Below are positions 16,014-24,482 of a DNA stretch of 64,000 nt, one piece after another. The notes below the pieces were generated by a model. That model was given only the letters and a program-made list of their open reading frames with translations. It was not told the DNA's origin and did not search any database. Positions within the stretch are counted from its first letter, which is position 1. The number at the start of each line of letters is the position of its first letter. This DNA is from Flavobacterium terrae. Lineage in GTDB: Bacteria; Bacteroidota; Bacteroidia; Flavobacteriales; Flavobacteriaceae. The stretch is from NCBI RefSeq assembly GCF_900142035.1, contig NZ_FQZI01000001.1:908193-972192 (forward strand), given 5' to 3'. Made by a program: the position numbers and the translations under genes.

Positions 16014-16907
16014 ATATTTCGTCTTCTCTCTAAATACACTTTCTAAATCCTTGTTTTTCTGAGAAAGTTGTAATGTTTTTAATCCGTTGGCTTGAGCAAA
16101 ATCAAAAACTGTGGGACGCATATCTTCAATCGAAGTAAAAGTTAATTCCCAAGTATTACCTTGTTTAGTAAATGAACTTATATTAGGAATTGTGGCAATT
16201 AGATTTTCTTCAACGATTTTATCAAATTCAACTTCAATGATTTGCTCAGTTACTTCTTGAACTAAATTTTCAATGGTGTTGTCAGTTACTATTTTTCCTT
16301 TATTGATAATGATTACTCGGTCGCAAATAGCTTCAACTTCCTGCATAATGTGAGTAGAAAGAAAAACCGTTTTGTCTTTGCCAATGTTTTTAATTAATTC
16401 ACGAATCTCAACTAATTGGTTAGGGTCTAATCCAGTTGTTGGTTCGTCTAAAATTAAAACATCCGGATTGTGTAATAGTGCAGTTGCTAGTCCCACACGT
16501 TGACGGTAACCTTTCGATAATTGTCCAATCTTTTTATGTGCTTCGGGAGTAAGTCCAGTTAAAGTGATTACTTCATCAATGCGAGATTTATCTACTTTGT
16601 AAACATCAGCATTAAAAGTTAAATATTCTCTAACGTATAAATCTAAGTATAGTGGATTGTGTTCTGGTAAATAACCTACCGATTTTTGAACATCAATTTG
16701 ATTCGCATTTACATCAAAAGCATTCACTTTGGCAACACCTTCATCAGCATTGATGTAGGTAGTCAAAATTTTCATTAAAGTTGATTTTCCTGCGCCATTA
16801 GGACCTAGAAAGCCTACGATTTCTCCTTTGTTAACTTTAAATGAAACATTGTCTAGGGCTTTTTGTGTGCCGTAGCTTTTAGAAATATTTTGAACTTCAA
16901 TTGACAT
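16011..16907 (-). CDS. gldA: Gliding-motility ABC transporter ATPase GldA
   Basis: ATP-binding subunit of the GldAFG transporter, required for gliding in some flavobacteria. Visible motifs are Walker A GPNGAGKST, signature LSKGYRQRVGLA, Walker B VLILDEPTTG and the H-loop STHIMQEV. I chose the Met at 16907 (MSIEVQNISKSYG), which starts the ABC domain directly; an in-frame ATG at 16925 adds six residues. gldF and gldG are not in the window, and in flavobacteria gldA commonly stands apart from them. A generic ABC ATPase cannot be fully excluded. Confidence 0.85.
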   Translation of the reverse strand: MSIEVQNISKSYGTQKALDNVSFKVNKGEIVGFLGPNGAGKSTLMKILTTYINADEGVAKVNAFDVNANQIDVQKSVGYLPEHNPLYLDLYVREYLTFNADVYKVDKSRIDEVITLTGLTPEAHKKIGQLSKGYRQRVGLATALLHNPDVLILDEPTTGLDPNQLVEIRELIKNIGKDKTVFLSTHIMQEVEAICDRVIIINKGKIVTDNTIENLVQEVTEQIIEVEFDKIVEENLIATIPNISSFTKQGNTWELTFTSIEDMRPTVFDFAQANGLKTLQLSQKNKDLESVFREKTKY

Positions 16908-16999
16908 GTTAGGGTGATTTGCCACAAAAGTAATAAATTTTAATTATAGCTTGATTGTTAATTAATTGCTTAACGGTATAAAATTGTTTAACATTTTTG

Positions 17000-17007
17000 T
17001 AAATTTG
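17000..17007 (+). promoter_or_regulatory. -7 box upstream of the TetR gene
   Basis: TAAATTTG, 19 bases before the ATG at 17027; I see no convincing -33 element. Confidence 0.45.
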
Positions 17008-17026
17008 TTAGACAAAAAATAAAATC

Positions 17027-17701
17027 ATGGCAAAGAAAAAATCAATAGAAATAAACAAAGATGCTTTTGTGTCTATTTATTCAGATTATGTACTTACAAA
17101 TGGTAAAAGGCCAAATTCTGTTTATGAGTTTGCGAAAAATAATGGGATGGAAGAGACAGATTTTTATAAATTCTTTGCCTCATTTGAAGCTTTAGAAGAA
17201 CAGTTTTTTTCTGATATGTTGCATTATAGTTTAGGATTATTGTCTGCTACTTCAGAATATGAGAAGTATGATGCATCTCAAAAATTATCATGTTTTTATT
17301 TTACCTTTTTTGAAGTAGCTACAGCAAACAGAAGCTTTGTAATGTATTTGTTAAATCAAGAAAAAATGCCTTTGAGAAATTTAATGAAGTTAAAAACACT
17401 TCGTAAAGATTTCTTATCATATGTAAAAACCGTTTTAGCTACACCTTATAAAATAGAAAATCAAAAAATTACAGACATACAAAATCGAGTGGTGCATGAA
17501 GGCGCTTGGTTACAATTTTTGTCTATACTGAAATATTGGATGGAAGATACTTCTGTCAATTTTGAAAAAACAGATGTGTTTATTGAAAAATCAGTTAAAG
17601 CAAGTTTTGATATGGTCTATAATGTACCTATTGAAAGTATTTTGGATTTCGGAAAATTCATCTGGAAAGAAAAATTTGGAAATTTTAATACAAAAGGATG
17701 A
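17027..17701 (+). CDS. TetR/AcrR-type transcriptional regulator
   Basis: A 224-residue protein with an N-terminal three-helix DNA-binding region (about 5-60, with the helix-turn-helix around PNSVYEFAKNNGMEETDFYK) and an all-helical C-terminal ligand or dimer domain. Its stop overlaps the start of the ABC1 kinase gene by ATGA, so the two are translationally coupled. The five genes that follow form a light/stress cluster, so I infer it controls that cluster in response to an unknown ligand. Confidence 0.8.
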   Translation: MAKKKSIEINKDAFVSIYSDYVLTNGKRPNSVYEFAKNNGMEETDFYKFFASFEALEEQFFSDMLHYSLGLLSATSEYEKYDASQKLSCFYFTFFEVATANRSFVMYLLNQEKMPLRNLMKLKTLRKDFLSYVKTVLATPYKIENQKITDIQNRVVHEGAWLQFLSILKYWMEDTSVNFEKTDVFIEKSVKASFDMVYNVPIESILDFGKFIWKEKFGNFNTKG

Positions 17702-19005
17702 AAAAAATAGATTCAATTCCAACGAATAAAATGGAACGTGTAGCCAAATTAGTGACTACAGGTGTTAAAGTAGGAGGGAATTACCTTAAATATTACGGCG
17801 AAAAAGTAGTTAATCCTAGCTTAACGAAAGATAAACTTCATGAAAATAACGCCACTGATATTTACGACGGACTTAAAGAATTAAAAGGGAGTGCACTAAA
17901 AGTAGCGCAAATGTTAAGTATGGAGAAAAATTTACTACCGCAATCGTATGTAGAAAAGTTTTCTTTATCACAATTTTCTGTACCACCTCTTTCTGCACCA
18001 TTAGTACGTAAAACTTTTAAAAATTATTTTAAAAAATATCCTGAAGAATTATTTGATGAATTTTCTCTTGATTCTATCAATGCCGCAAGTATTGGCCAAG
18101 TGCACAGAGCCAAAAAAGAAGGGAAAGAGCTAGCTGTAAAGATTCAATATCCAGGGGTTAGAGAAAGTATAAGTACTGATATTGCTTTAGTTAAACCAAT
18201 AGCGATTCGAATGTTCAATTTGCAAGGTACTTCTGATGAATATTTTCAGGAAGTTGAAGACAAACTAACAGAGGAAACAGACTATAAATTGGAATTAGAA
18301 CAAAGTGAGACTGTTCGAAAAGAATGTTTAATCATCGAAAATTTAAAACTTCCAAGCTATTATCCAGAATTTTCTTCCAATAAAATTATTACAATGGATT
18401 GGATGAAAGGGGTGCATTTGTCTGAGTTTTGTGCCACTGAAACTTCACAAGAAAAAAGAAATCAAGTAGGACAGACACTATGGAATTTTTATATGTACCA
18501 AATTCATCAATTGAAAAAATTTCACGCCGATCCGCATCCGGGTAATTTCTTGGTTGACGAAGAAGCAAATTTAATTGCTATCGATTTTGGCTGTATGAAA
18601 CAAATTCCGGAGTCATTTTATAAGCCTTATTTTGAAGTTTCAGCACCAAGTGCTTTGGCGGATATGGACTATTTTAAAATGAAGTTATTCGAATTAGAAA
18701 TTTTAAAAGAAACAGATAGTCCAAAGGAAAAGGAATTTTTTACTGCTATGTTTCATGAATTGTTATCCGTTTTTACGGAACCAATTCACATGTCGGAATT
18801 CGATTTTGCTAATCCTGAATTCTTTGGGAAAATAGCCGCTTTAAGTGAAAAGTTTGCAAACGATAAGGAACTTCGTAAAATGAATGGAAATAGAGGTTCA
18901 AAGCATTTTATTTATGTCAACAGGACTTTCTTTGGGTTGTACAATTTAATGTTTGATATCAAAGCAAAAATTAAAATCAGCGATTTTGAAAAATACCTAT
19001 CATAA
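17698..19005 (+). CDS. ABC1/AarF/UbiB family atypical kinase
   Basis: A 435-residue member of the UbiB/ABC1 protein-kinase-like family. Diagnostic features are the KxGQ-like segment LKELKGSALKVAQMLS, the A-rich loop AASIGQVHRA, the ATP lysine in LAVKIQYPG, the catalytic FHADPHPGNFLV and the metal-binding IDFGCM. Known members assist ubiquinone or other isoprenoid biosynthesis. Flavobacteria use menaquinone, so the substrate here is uncertain. It is coupled to the TetR gene upstream and overlaps the DUF2256 gene downstream. Confidence 0.88.
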   Translation: MKKIDSIPTNKMERVAKLVTTGVKVGGNYLKYYGEKVVNPSLTKDKLHENNATDIYDGLKELKGSALKVAQMLSMEKNLLPQSYVEKFSLSQFSVPPLSAPLVRKTFKNYFKKYPEELFDEFSLDSINAASIGQVHRAKKEGKELAVKIQYPGVRESISTDIALVKPIAIRMFNLQGTSDEYFQEVEDKLTEETDYKLELEQSETVRKECLIIENLKLPSYYPEFSSNKIITMDWMKGVHLSEFCATETSQEKRNQVGQTLWNFYMYQIHQLKKFHADPHPGNFLVDEEANLIAIDFGCMKQIPESFYKPYFEVSAPSALADMDYFKMKLFELEILKETDSPKEKEFFTAMFHELLSVFTEPIHMSEFDFANPEFFGKIAALSEKFANDKELRKMNGNRGSKHFIYVNRTFFGLYNLMFDIKAKIKISDFEKYLS

Positions 19006-19153
19006 AGGAAATAAATCCTATCTGCCTTCCAAAATTTGCGTCACATGTGAAAAACCATTTTCATGGCGTAAAAAATGGGAGAAAAATTGGGAAGAAGTAA
19101 AATATTGTAGCGATGCTTGCAGAAAAGAAAGTAAAAAATCATACGAATTATAA
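18986..19153 (+). CDS. DUF2256 small zinc-ribbon-like protein
   Basis: A 55-residue basic protein with two CxxC-type pairs: ICVTCEKPFSWRKKWEKNW and YCSDACRKE. This is the DUF2256 pattern, commonly encoded next to bacterial iron-sulfur photolyases. I prefer the TTG start at 18986, because the conserved family sequence begins there; an in-frame ATG at 18953 lies deep inside the kinase gene. Function unknown; the Cys pairs suggest zinc or iron-sulfur binding. Confidence 0.8.
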   Translation: MKNTYHKGNKSYLPSKICVTCEKPFSWRKKWEKNWEEVKYCSDACRKESKKSYEL

Positions 19154-19184
19154 TTTTTTGATTTGTAAATAGAACATTCAGATT

Positions 19185-20660
19185 ATGACTTTACGATTGA
19201 TTTTAGGAGATCAACTAAATACTAAACATTCTTGGTTTCAAGAAGAGGATACGTTATGCTATTTGTATGTTTTGATGGAAATAAAGTCTGAAACCGAATA
19301 TGTGCTACAGCATCATCAGAAAGTGGTGGCTTTTTTCGCCGCGATGCGCAATTTTGCCGAAGAATTGAGATCCAAAGGTTTTCAAGTATATTATTTTAAA
19401 ATTAACGATGCGGTTAATCATCATTCTTTTGAAAAAAATATTCAGTTTTTACGATCCCAATTTCAAGTAGAAGCGCTGCATTATCAATTGCCGGATGAAT
19501 ATAGATTGTATCAGGATTTTAAAAGTTTCAAAGGACTTTTTCCATTTGAAGTTAAAGCATTTGAAAGCGAACATTTTTATTGCAGTTTAAAAGAAATTGC
19601 AGACTTAGGTGCGGAAAAAAAATTCTATTTGCTTGAAAATTTTTACCGGCACTTACGGAAGAAATTCCATGTTTTAGTGGTAAATGATAAACCTATAGGA
19701 GGCAAATGGAATTTTGATTCGGAAAATAGAAACAAATGGAAAAACCAAGTGACTATTCCTAGCGCATTACTTTTTAAAAATGAAGTGACAGATATACTAG
19801 ATGATTTGAAGGAAAAAGAAATTACCACTTTTGGAAAGCAACTAACCGTTTCAAATTATCCTAAATCAAGAAAACAAGCATTAGAACAATTGAACTATTT
19901 TTTAAAGTTTCTATTGCCTCATTTTGGTACGTATCAGGATGCTATGCATACGGAGGAAGCGCTATTGTTTCATTCTAATTTGTCTTTTGCACTGAATGTG
20001 AAAATGATAAGTCCTAAAGAAGTTGTCCAAGAAACCGAAAACTATTTTTATCAACATCAAGATACAATCGCATTAGCACAGGTAGAAGGGTTCATTCGCC
20101 AAATATTAGGTTGGCGTGAATATGTAAGATTGGTGTACTGGAATAAATTTGAAGAAGTAAAAACAAGTAATTTTCTAGAAAACAAATATCCATTAACTGA
20201 GGTTTTTTGGACAGGGAAATCAAAAATGAAATGTGTAGCAACATGTGCGCAAAACTCTTTGGACAATTCCTATGCGCATCACATTCAAAGGTTGATGGTG
20301 TTGGGTAACTATGCGCTATTGATGGAGACGCATCCGAATGAAGTAGATGCCTGGTATCTTGGTGTGTATGTAGATGCAATAGAATGGGTGCAGTTGCCCA
20401 ATACACGAGGAATGAGCCAGTTTGCCGATGGAGGTATTGTAGCTACCAAACCTTACATCTCTTCGGGGAATTATATCGATAAGATGACTAATTATTGTTC
20501 GAATTGTAGTTATGATAAAAAAACCAAAATCGAAGAGAATAGTTGTCCTTTGAATAGTTTGTACTGGCATTTCTTAGATCGAAATAGGAATCGGTTTGAA
20601 AACAATCAACGCATGAAAATGATGTATGCCTTGTTGAATAAAATGGATAAAATGAATTAG
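19185..20660 (+). CDS. Iron-sulfur bacterial cryptochrome/(6-4) photolyase (FeS-BCP/PhrB type)
   Basis: A 491-residue cryptochrome/photolyase-related flavoprotein. It starts with LRLILGDQLN, has the FAD-domain segment FIRQILGWREYVR, and carries the iron-sulfur cysteines: Cys351 (or Cys355), Cys438, Cys441 and Cys454, the last three at the positions known for Agrobacterium PhrB. Family members bind FAD, a [4Fe-4S] cluster and a lumazine antenna and repair (6-4) photoproducts or act as light sensors. Neighbouring DUF2256, TIGR03643 and folE genes form the cluster often seen with this family. Confidence 0.92.
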   Translation: MTLRLILGDQLNTKHSWFQEEDTLCYLYVLMEIKSETEYVLQHHQKVVAFFAAMRNFAEELRSKGFQVYYFKINDAVNHHSFEKNIQFLRSQFQVEALHYQLPDEYRLYQDFKSFKGLFPFEVKAFESEHFYCSLKEIADLGAEKKFYLLENFYRHLRKKFHVLVVNDKPIGGKWNFDSENRNKWKNQVTIPSALLFKNEVTDILDDLKEKEITTFGKQLTVSNYPKSRKQALEQLNYFLKFLLPHFGTYQDAMHTEEALLFHSNLSFALNVKMISPKEVVQETENYFYQHQDTIALAQVEGFIRQILGWREYVRLVYWNKFEEVKTSNFLENKYPLTEVFWTGKSKMKCVATCAQNSLDNSYAHHIQRLMVLGNYALLMETHPNEVDAWYLGVYVDAIEWVQLPNTRGMSQFADGGIVATKPYISSGNYIDKMTNYCSNCSYDKKTKIEENSCPLNSLYWHFLDRNRNRFENNQRMKMMYALLNKMDKMN

Positions 20661-20717
20661 AAAAAATAAATCAAAGAGCACAATTTTTAATCCAAACCAG
20701 AAATTGCTAAATACCAA

Positions 20718-21029
20718 ATGAAGGAAGAAAAAATTATAGCACCGAGAAAAAATGCAAATTTAACTGTAGCAGAAATTGATCGAATTATTGAAATGGCGTG
20801 GGAAGACAGAACTCCTTTTGAAGCCATTGAATACCAATTTGGACTACCGGAAAATGAAGTGATTCAATTGATGCGAAAAGAATTGAAACGATCATCTTTT
20901 AATTTGTGGCGTAAGAGAGTGAACTCAGGCGTAAGCCAAAAACATTTGCACAAACGCAATCCCGAAATTAGCCGGTTTAAATGCAGTAGGCAAAGACAAA
21001 TTACAGGAAATAAAATAGCAAAAAGATAG
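20718..21029 (+). CDS. TIGR03643 family protein
   Basis: A 103-residue basic protein with the motif MAWEDRTPFEAIEYQFGL followed by ENEVIQLMRKELK and a C-terminal Arg/Lys-rich tail. This matches the TIGR03643 family, usually encoded beside FeS-type photolyases. It looks like a small helix-turn-helix-like or adaptor protein with no enzymatic motif. The function is unknown. It is 57 bases downstream of the photolyase gene. Confidence 0.8.
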   Translation: MKEEKIIAPRKNANLTVAEIDRIIEMAWEDRTPFEAIEYQFGLPENEVIQLMRKELKRSSFNLWRKRVNSGVSQKHLHKRNPEISRFKCSRQRQITGNKIAKR

Positions 21030-21061
21030 AATATAATTATAAACCAATACATCTAGATCCC

Positions 21062-21748
21062 ATGACAAAAAATCCAGAAATAGATAAGTCGAAATTAGTT
21101 TCTTTTTCAATTGATGAAATTGGAGACAATCACTTGTTTACTAGCGTTGAGACACCCATTAAGCCTGATGCATTTGTTATGGCTGATGAGGAAAAGAAAG
21201 AAAAAATTGCTTTTCATTTTAGGGAAATTATGGAGGTTTTAGGACTTGATTTGAATGATGATTCTCTAAAGGGAACACCACAACGTGTTGCAAAAATGTA
21301 TGTTGATGAAATTTTTTGTGGATTAAACCCTGCAAATAAACCTCAAGTGGCACTTTTTGAAAACAAATACCAATACAATCAGATGTTACTAGAGAAAAAT
21401 ATAACTTTTTACTCTAACTGCGAACATCATTTCGTGCCTATTTATGGGAAAATACATGTGGCTTATGTTTCAAAAGGAAAAGTAATTGGTCTTTCTAAAA
21501 TCAATAGAATAGTTCAATATTTTGCGCAAAGACCACAAGTACAAGAGCGATTGACAATGCAAATAGGGTTGGAGCTACAAAAAATTTTAGAAACAGAAGA
21601 TATTGCAGTTATTGTCGATGCAAAACATTTATGTGTTTCATCTAGAGGTATAAAAGATGAAAGTTCAGCCACAGTTACAAGTTATTATGGAGGAGAGTTT
21701 CAAAATGAACAAAAAGTGATTGAATTGCATAATTATTTAAAAATTTAA
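21062..21748 (+). CDS. folE: GTP cyclohydrolase I
   Basis: Converts GTP to dihydroneopterin triphosphate, the entry step to folates and other pterins. The 228-residue protein has the zinc and active-site motifs YSNCEHHFVPI and KHLCVSSRGIKD, plus the subunit-contact sequence LSKINRIVQYFAQRPQVQER. It is 32 bases downstream of the TIGR03643 gene and co-directional with the photolyase cluster, so it could provide a pterin for that cluster as well as for folate. That link is inference from position. Confidence 0.96.
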   Translation: MTKNPEIDKSKLVSFSIDEIGDNHLFTSVETPIKPDAFVMADEEKKEKIAFHFREIMEVLGLDLNDDSLKGTPQRVAKMYVDEIFCGLNPANKPQVALFENKYQYNQMLLEKNITFYSNCEHHFVPIYGKIHVAYVSKGKVIGLSKINRIVQYFAQRPQVQERLTMQIGLELQKILETEDIAVIVDAKHLCVSSRGIKDESSATVTSYYGGEFQNEQKVIELHNYLKI

Positions 21749-21780
21749 ATTTATTTTAAAGAATGATTTAATTAGTTTTT

Positions 21781-21788
21781 TATATTTG
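21781..21788 (+). promoter_or_regulatory. -7 box of the pheA leader promoter
   Basis: TATATTTG matches TAnnTTTG; the expected transcript start is near 21794, 15 bases before the leader-peptide ATG. The -33 region is A/T only and not convincing. Confidence 0.6.
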
Positions 21789-21808
21789 CAACAGACAATT
21801 ACAAATAC

Positions 21809-21895
21809 ATGAATAACTTATTTACATATTTTAACAATTTTTTCTTTTATTTCTGGTATCAGAAAAGGGATTGTTATTGTGTAAACTTAAGTTAA
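21809..21895 (+). CDS. Phe/Tyr-rich leader peptide of the pheA operon (attenuator)
   Basis: A 28-codon ORF whose residues 5-17 read FTYFNNFFFYFWY. Overall six Phe, four Tyr and one Trp, with little else before residue 18. Inside its 3' part, GGGATTG (21867-21873) is complementary to CAATCCC (21919-21925), the 5' side of the following terminator. A ribosome stalled on the Phe/Tyr codons would leave GGGATTG free and block termination. This is the classical attenuation design. The downstream genes make phenylalanine precursors, which fits the codons. Not experimentally verified here. Confidence 0.85.
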   Translation: MNNLFTYFNNFFFYFWYQKRDCYCVNLS

Positions 21896-21919
21896 AAATA
21901 TAAAGTTAATATTCAATGC

Positions 21920-21952
21920 AATCCCGATGTAGACCACATCGGGATTTTTTTT
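21920..21952 (+). terminator. Attenuator terminator upstream of pheA
   Basis: AATCCCGATGT and ACATCGGGATT form an 11-bp perfect stem with loop AGACC, followed by eight T. The 5' arm overlaps the antiterminator pairing partner of leader-peptide segment 21867-21873. Confidence 0.9.
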
Positions 21953-21993
21953 ATTCAAATTTTTGTTCGGAATTCATTTTTAAAAAGTAGAAC

Positions 21994-22869
21994 ATGAAAA
22001 CTAAAGTTGCAATTCAAGGAATTAATGGTTCATTTCATCAAGAAGTGGCTAACAATTATTTTGGTGAAGATATCGAAGTGATCGAATGTAAATCTTTTAA
22101 AGAAGTTGCCAAAAGATTAAATAAGGGTTTAGTAAATTATGGGGTTATGGCAATAGAAAATTCTATAGCTGGTGCTTTGATACCCAATTATGCTTTAATC
22201 GATGAAAATGAATTTAGTGTTTTAGGAGAATATTTTTTAAAAATTAGTTTAAATTTAATGGTCTTGCCAGGACAAAACATAGATGATATTAATGAAGTGC
22301 ATTCGCATCCAATTGCGCTGCTTCAATGCGCTAAATTTTTAGAAAAACACAAGCGTATTAAGATTATAGAAAGTTCTGATACTGCAATAACTGCTAAAAG
22401 AATTTGTGATGAAAAAATAAAAGGAATAGCCGCATTGGCTGGCCCTACAGCGGCTAAGGTTTTTGAACTTGAAATAATTGCACCAGAAGTGCAATCAGTT
22501 GAGAGTAGTATTACAAGGTTTATGATCCTGCAAAAGGATAAGTCTGTTTTAGAGCAGAAAGAAATTAATAAAGCTTCGGTAAAATTTGAGTTAGATGATA
22601 CACCAGGAAGCTTGGCAACAATATTAAATGTAATGAATAATTGTAAGTTGAATTTAACTAAGATTCAATCTATGCCTATAGTTGAAAAGCCATTTCAATA
22701 TTCTTTTTTTGTGGATGTAGTTTTTGATAAATACAAACATTTTGAAAAGGCAAAAAGTGTATTAGAAATCATGACAACACATTTTAAAGTCTTAGGAGAA
22801 TATCAGTCAGGTGTTATGCCAATAAATAAAAATAGTAATAAAGAACAAGCAATAGTATTAAGTGAATAG
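21994..22869 (+). CDS. pheA: Prephenate dehydratase
   Basis: Converts prephenate to phenylpyruvate. The 291-residue protein has the two-lobed dehydratase domain (GINGSFHQEVANNYF, GVMAIENSIAGAL, a TAITAKRICDE segment and SSITRFMIL) followed by a regulatory ACT domain (about 195-280, KFELDDTPGSLATILNVM). It sits right after the Phe/Tyr attenuator and just before the DAHP synthase-chorismate mutase gene. The ACT domain suggests allosteric inhibition by phenylalanine in addition to attenuation. Confidence 0.95.
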   Translation: MKTKVAIQGINGSFHQEVANNYFGEDIEVIECKSFKEVAKRLNKGLVNYGVMAIENSIAGALIPNYALIDENEFSVLGEYFLKISLNLMVLPGQNIDDINEVHSHPIALLQCAKFLEKHKRIKIIESSDTAITAKRICDEKIKGIAALAGPTAAKVFELEIIAPEVQSVESSITRFMILQKDKSVLEQKEINKASVKFELDDTPGSLATILNVMNNCKLNLTKIQSMPIVEKPFQYSFFVDVVFDKYKHFEKAKSVLEIMTTHFKVLGEYQSGVMPINKNSNKEQAIVLSE

Positions 22870-22871
22870 TG

Positions 22872-23951
22872 ATGGAAATAAAGAAAGAAAATAGAAAATG
22901 GTTAGACGATTTACAATTAAATCATCCATTAGTAATTGCAGGACCATGTAGCGCCGAAACAGAAGAACAAATAATGGCGGTGGCAAATGAATTAAAGAAT
23001 TCTGATGTTTCTGTTTTTAGAGCAGGAATTTGGAAACCTCGTACTCGTCCAGGAGGATTTGAGGGGGTAGGAGCAATAGGCTTACCTTGGTTACAAAAGG
23101 CAAAAGCTGCTACAGGCTTGTTAATTGCTACAGAAGTGGCTACTGCAGAGCATGTGAAATTGGCTTTACAACATGATGTAGATATTCTTTGGATAGGTGC
23201 AAGAACTACGGTAAATCCATTTGCTGTTCAAGAAATTGCAGATGTTCTACAGAATACTGATAAAATAGTTTTATTGAAAAATCCAGTAAATCCTGATTTG
23301 TCATTATGGATAGGAGGGTTAGAACGTTTGTATAATGCAGGGATCAAAAAACTTGGTATGATTCATCGTGGATTTTCTACTTATGATAAATCGAAGTATA
23401 GAAATAATCCTGAGTGGCAAATAGCGATTGACTTGCAAAATAAATTTCCAGACTTAGTTTTAATCTGTGATCCATCTCATATCACTGGGAAAAGAGATAT
23501 GATTCAAGAAGTTTCACAACAAGCTCTGGATTTGAACTTTGATGGATTAATGATTGAAACACATTGTACCCCAGACGAAGCTTGGAGTGATGCTGCTCAG
23601 CAAGTAACACCAGATACTTTAAAACAAATGTTTGTTGATTTGAAAGTTCGTAAAACAAGTGATGAGACTGATGATTATCATAAACGTATTTCAAAATTAA
23701 GAACACAAATTGATGAGTTTGATGAGAAACTTTTAGAAATTCTCGGAAAACGTATGAAAGTGGCTGATCAAATTGGTTTGTTAAAGAAAGAAAAGAACGT
23801 GGCAATCCTTCAAAATAACAGATGGAATGAAATCCTTGGAAAAATGATTTTAGACGGAGAAGAAAAAGGACTAAGTGAGGAATTTGTTTTGAAAATTTTC
23901 AAAGCAATACATCAAGAAAGTATTAATCATCAGGAGAAGGTATATAAATAA
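22872..23951 (+). CDS. Bifunctional DAHP synthase / chorismate mutase
   Basis: The 359-residue fusion joins a type I (short, KdsA-like) 3-deoxy-7-phosphoheptulonate synthase (about 15-255: VIAGPCSAET, FRAGIWKPRTRPGGF, CDPSHITGKRDM) to a C-terminal AroQ chorismate mutase (about 265-350: RISKLRTQIDEFDEKLLEI, KRMKVADQIG). It catalyses the first step of the shikimate pathway and the branch step to prephenate. I start at ATG 22872, two bases after the pheA stop; a GTG at 22869 overlaps that stop. It shares the Phe/Tyr attenuator with pheA. Confidence 0.95.
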   Translation: MEIKKENRKWLDDLQLNHPLVIAGPCSAETEEQIMAVANELKNSDVSVFRAGIWKPRTRPGGFEGVGAIGLPWLQKAKAATGLLIATEVATAEHVKLALQHDVDILWIGARTTVNPFAVQEIADVLQNTDKIVLLKNPVNPDLSLWIGGLERLYNAGIKKLGMIHRGFSTYDKSKYRNNPEWQIAIDLQNKFPDLVLICDPSHITGKRDMIQEVSQQALDLNFDGLMIETHCTPDEAWSDAAQQVTPDTLKQMFVDLKVRKTSDETDDYHKRISKLRTQIDEFDEKLLEILGKRMKVADQIGLLKKEKNVAILQNNRWNEILGKMILDGEEKGLSEEFVLKIFKAIHQESINHQEKVYK

Positions 23952-23984
23952 GATAAAACCTTTTAAGGCTTTATCTTATTTTTT
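23947..23984. terminator. Bidirectional terminator between the aro fusion gene and the next minus-strand gene
   Basis: AATAAGATAAA and TTTATCTTATT pair, extended by CC/GG, around a TTTTAA loop, with a T run beyond. It overlaps the stop of the convergent gene at 23976. Confidence 0.75.
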
Positions 23985-24419
23985 CAATTTTCTAAATACA
24001 AATCGAGTAATGTAAATACCTTGGCCATCTTTGTCTCCAGCATCACTTTCTACACCACTCAAGGCTTGGAATAATTCCCAACCTTCGTTAGAAAGTTCGT
24101 TCAATTTAGAAGTTATTATGGCGTCATTTGCAGCTATGTTTTCGAATCGAATACCACCTAAATTATAAAAATTTAAAAGTTTTGTTTCTTCGAAATTTTC
24201 TACACGAATGTCACCTCGGTCACTTTTATTTCTACCAGAGCTATGTTCAGAGGCAAAGTCTTTATAATTTCTTTTGTCCTCAACATCAATCAATCTTGAT
24301 CTACCTAAACCATTAGGAACAATAGATTCTACACAGGTGATAACCTTGTATTCAAATTGTTGAGCATGAGTAAGGATAGAAACCAAAATTAAGGAAAGAG
24401 TAAATAGAGCTTTTTTCAT
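23976..24419 (-). CDS. Secreted hypothetical protein with DUF4177-like end
   Basis: A 147-residue protein. Residues 1-19 form a signal peptide ending LTHAQQ, so it is periplasmic or secreted. The C-terminal part (LNELSNEGWELFQALSG ... IYITRFVFRK) resembles the DUF4177 pattern of a helix, GWEL and a final beta strand. The middle is rich in Arg, Asp and Ser. I cannot assign a function. It is monocistronic, convergent with the aro fusion gene and divergent from rsgA. Confidence 0.65.
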   Translation of the reverse strand: MKKALFTLSLILVSILTHAQQFEYKVITCVESIVPNGLGRSRLIDVEDKRNYKDFASEHSSGRNKSDRGDIRVENFEETKLLNFYNLGGIRFENIAANDAIITSKLNELSNEGWELFQALSGVESDAGDKDGQGIYITRFVFRKLKK

Positions 24420-24470
24420 AATTAGTTTGTTTTAAGTAATGTTAAAAATAATAAAAAAAATAGTTTCTTG

Positions 24471-24478
24471 TATATTTG
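24471..24478 (+). promoter_or_regulatory. -7 box directly before rsgA
   Basis: TATATTTG ends only four bases before the preferred rsgA start codon at 24483, so the transcript would begin at or very near the ATG, giving a leaderless message. Confidence 0.6.
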
Positions 24479-24482
24479 CCAC

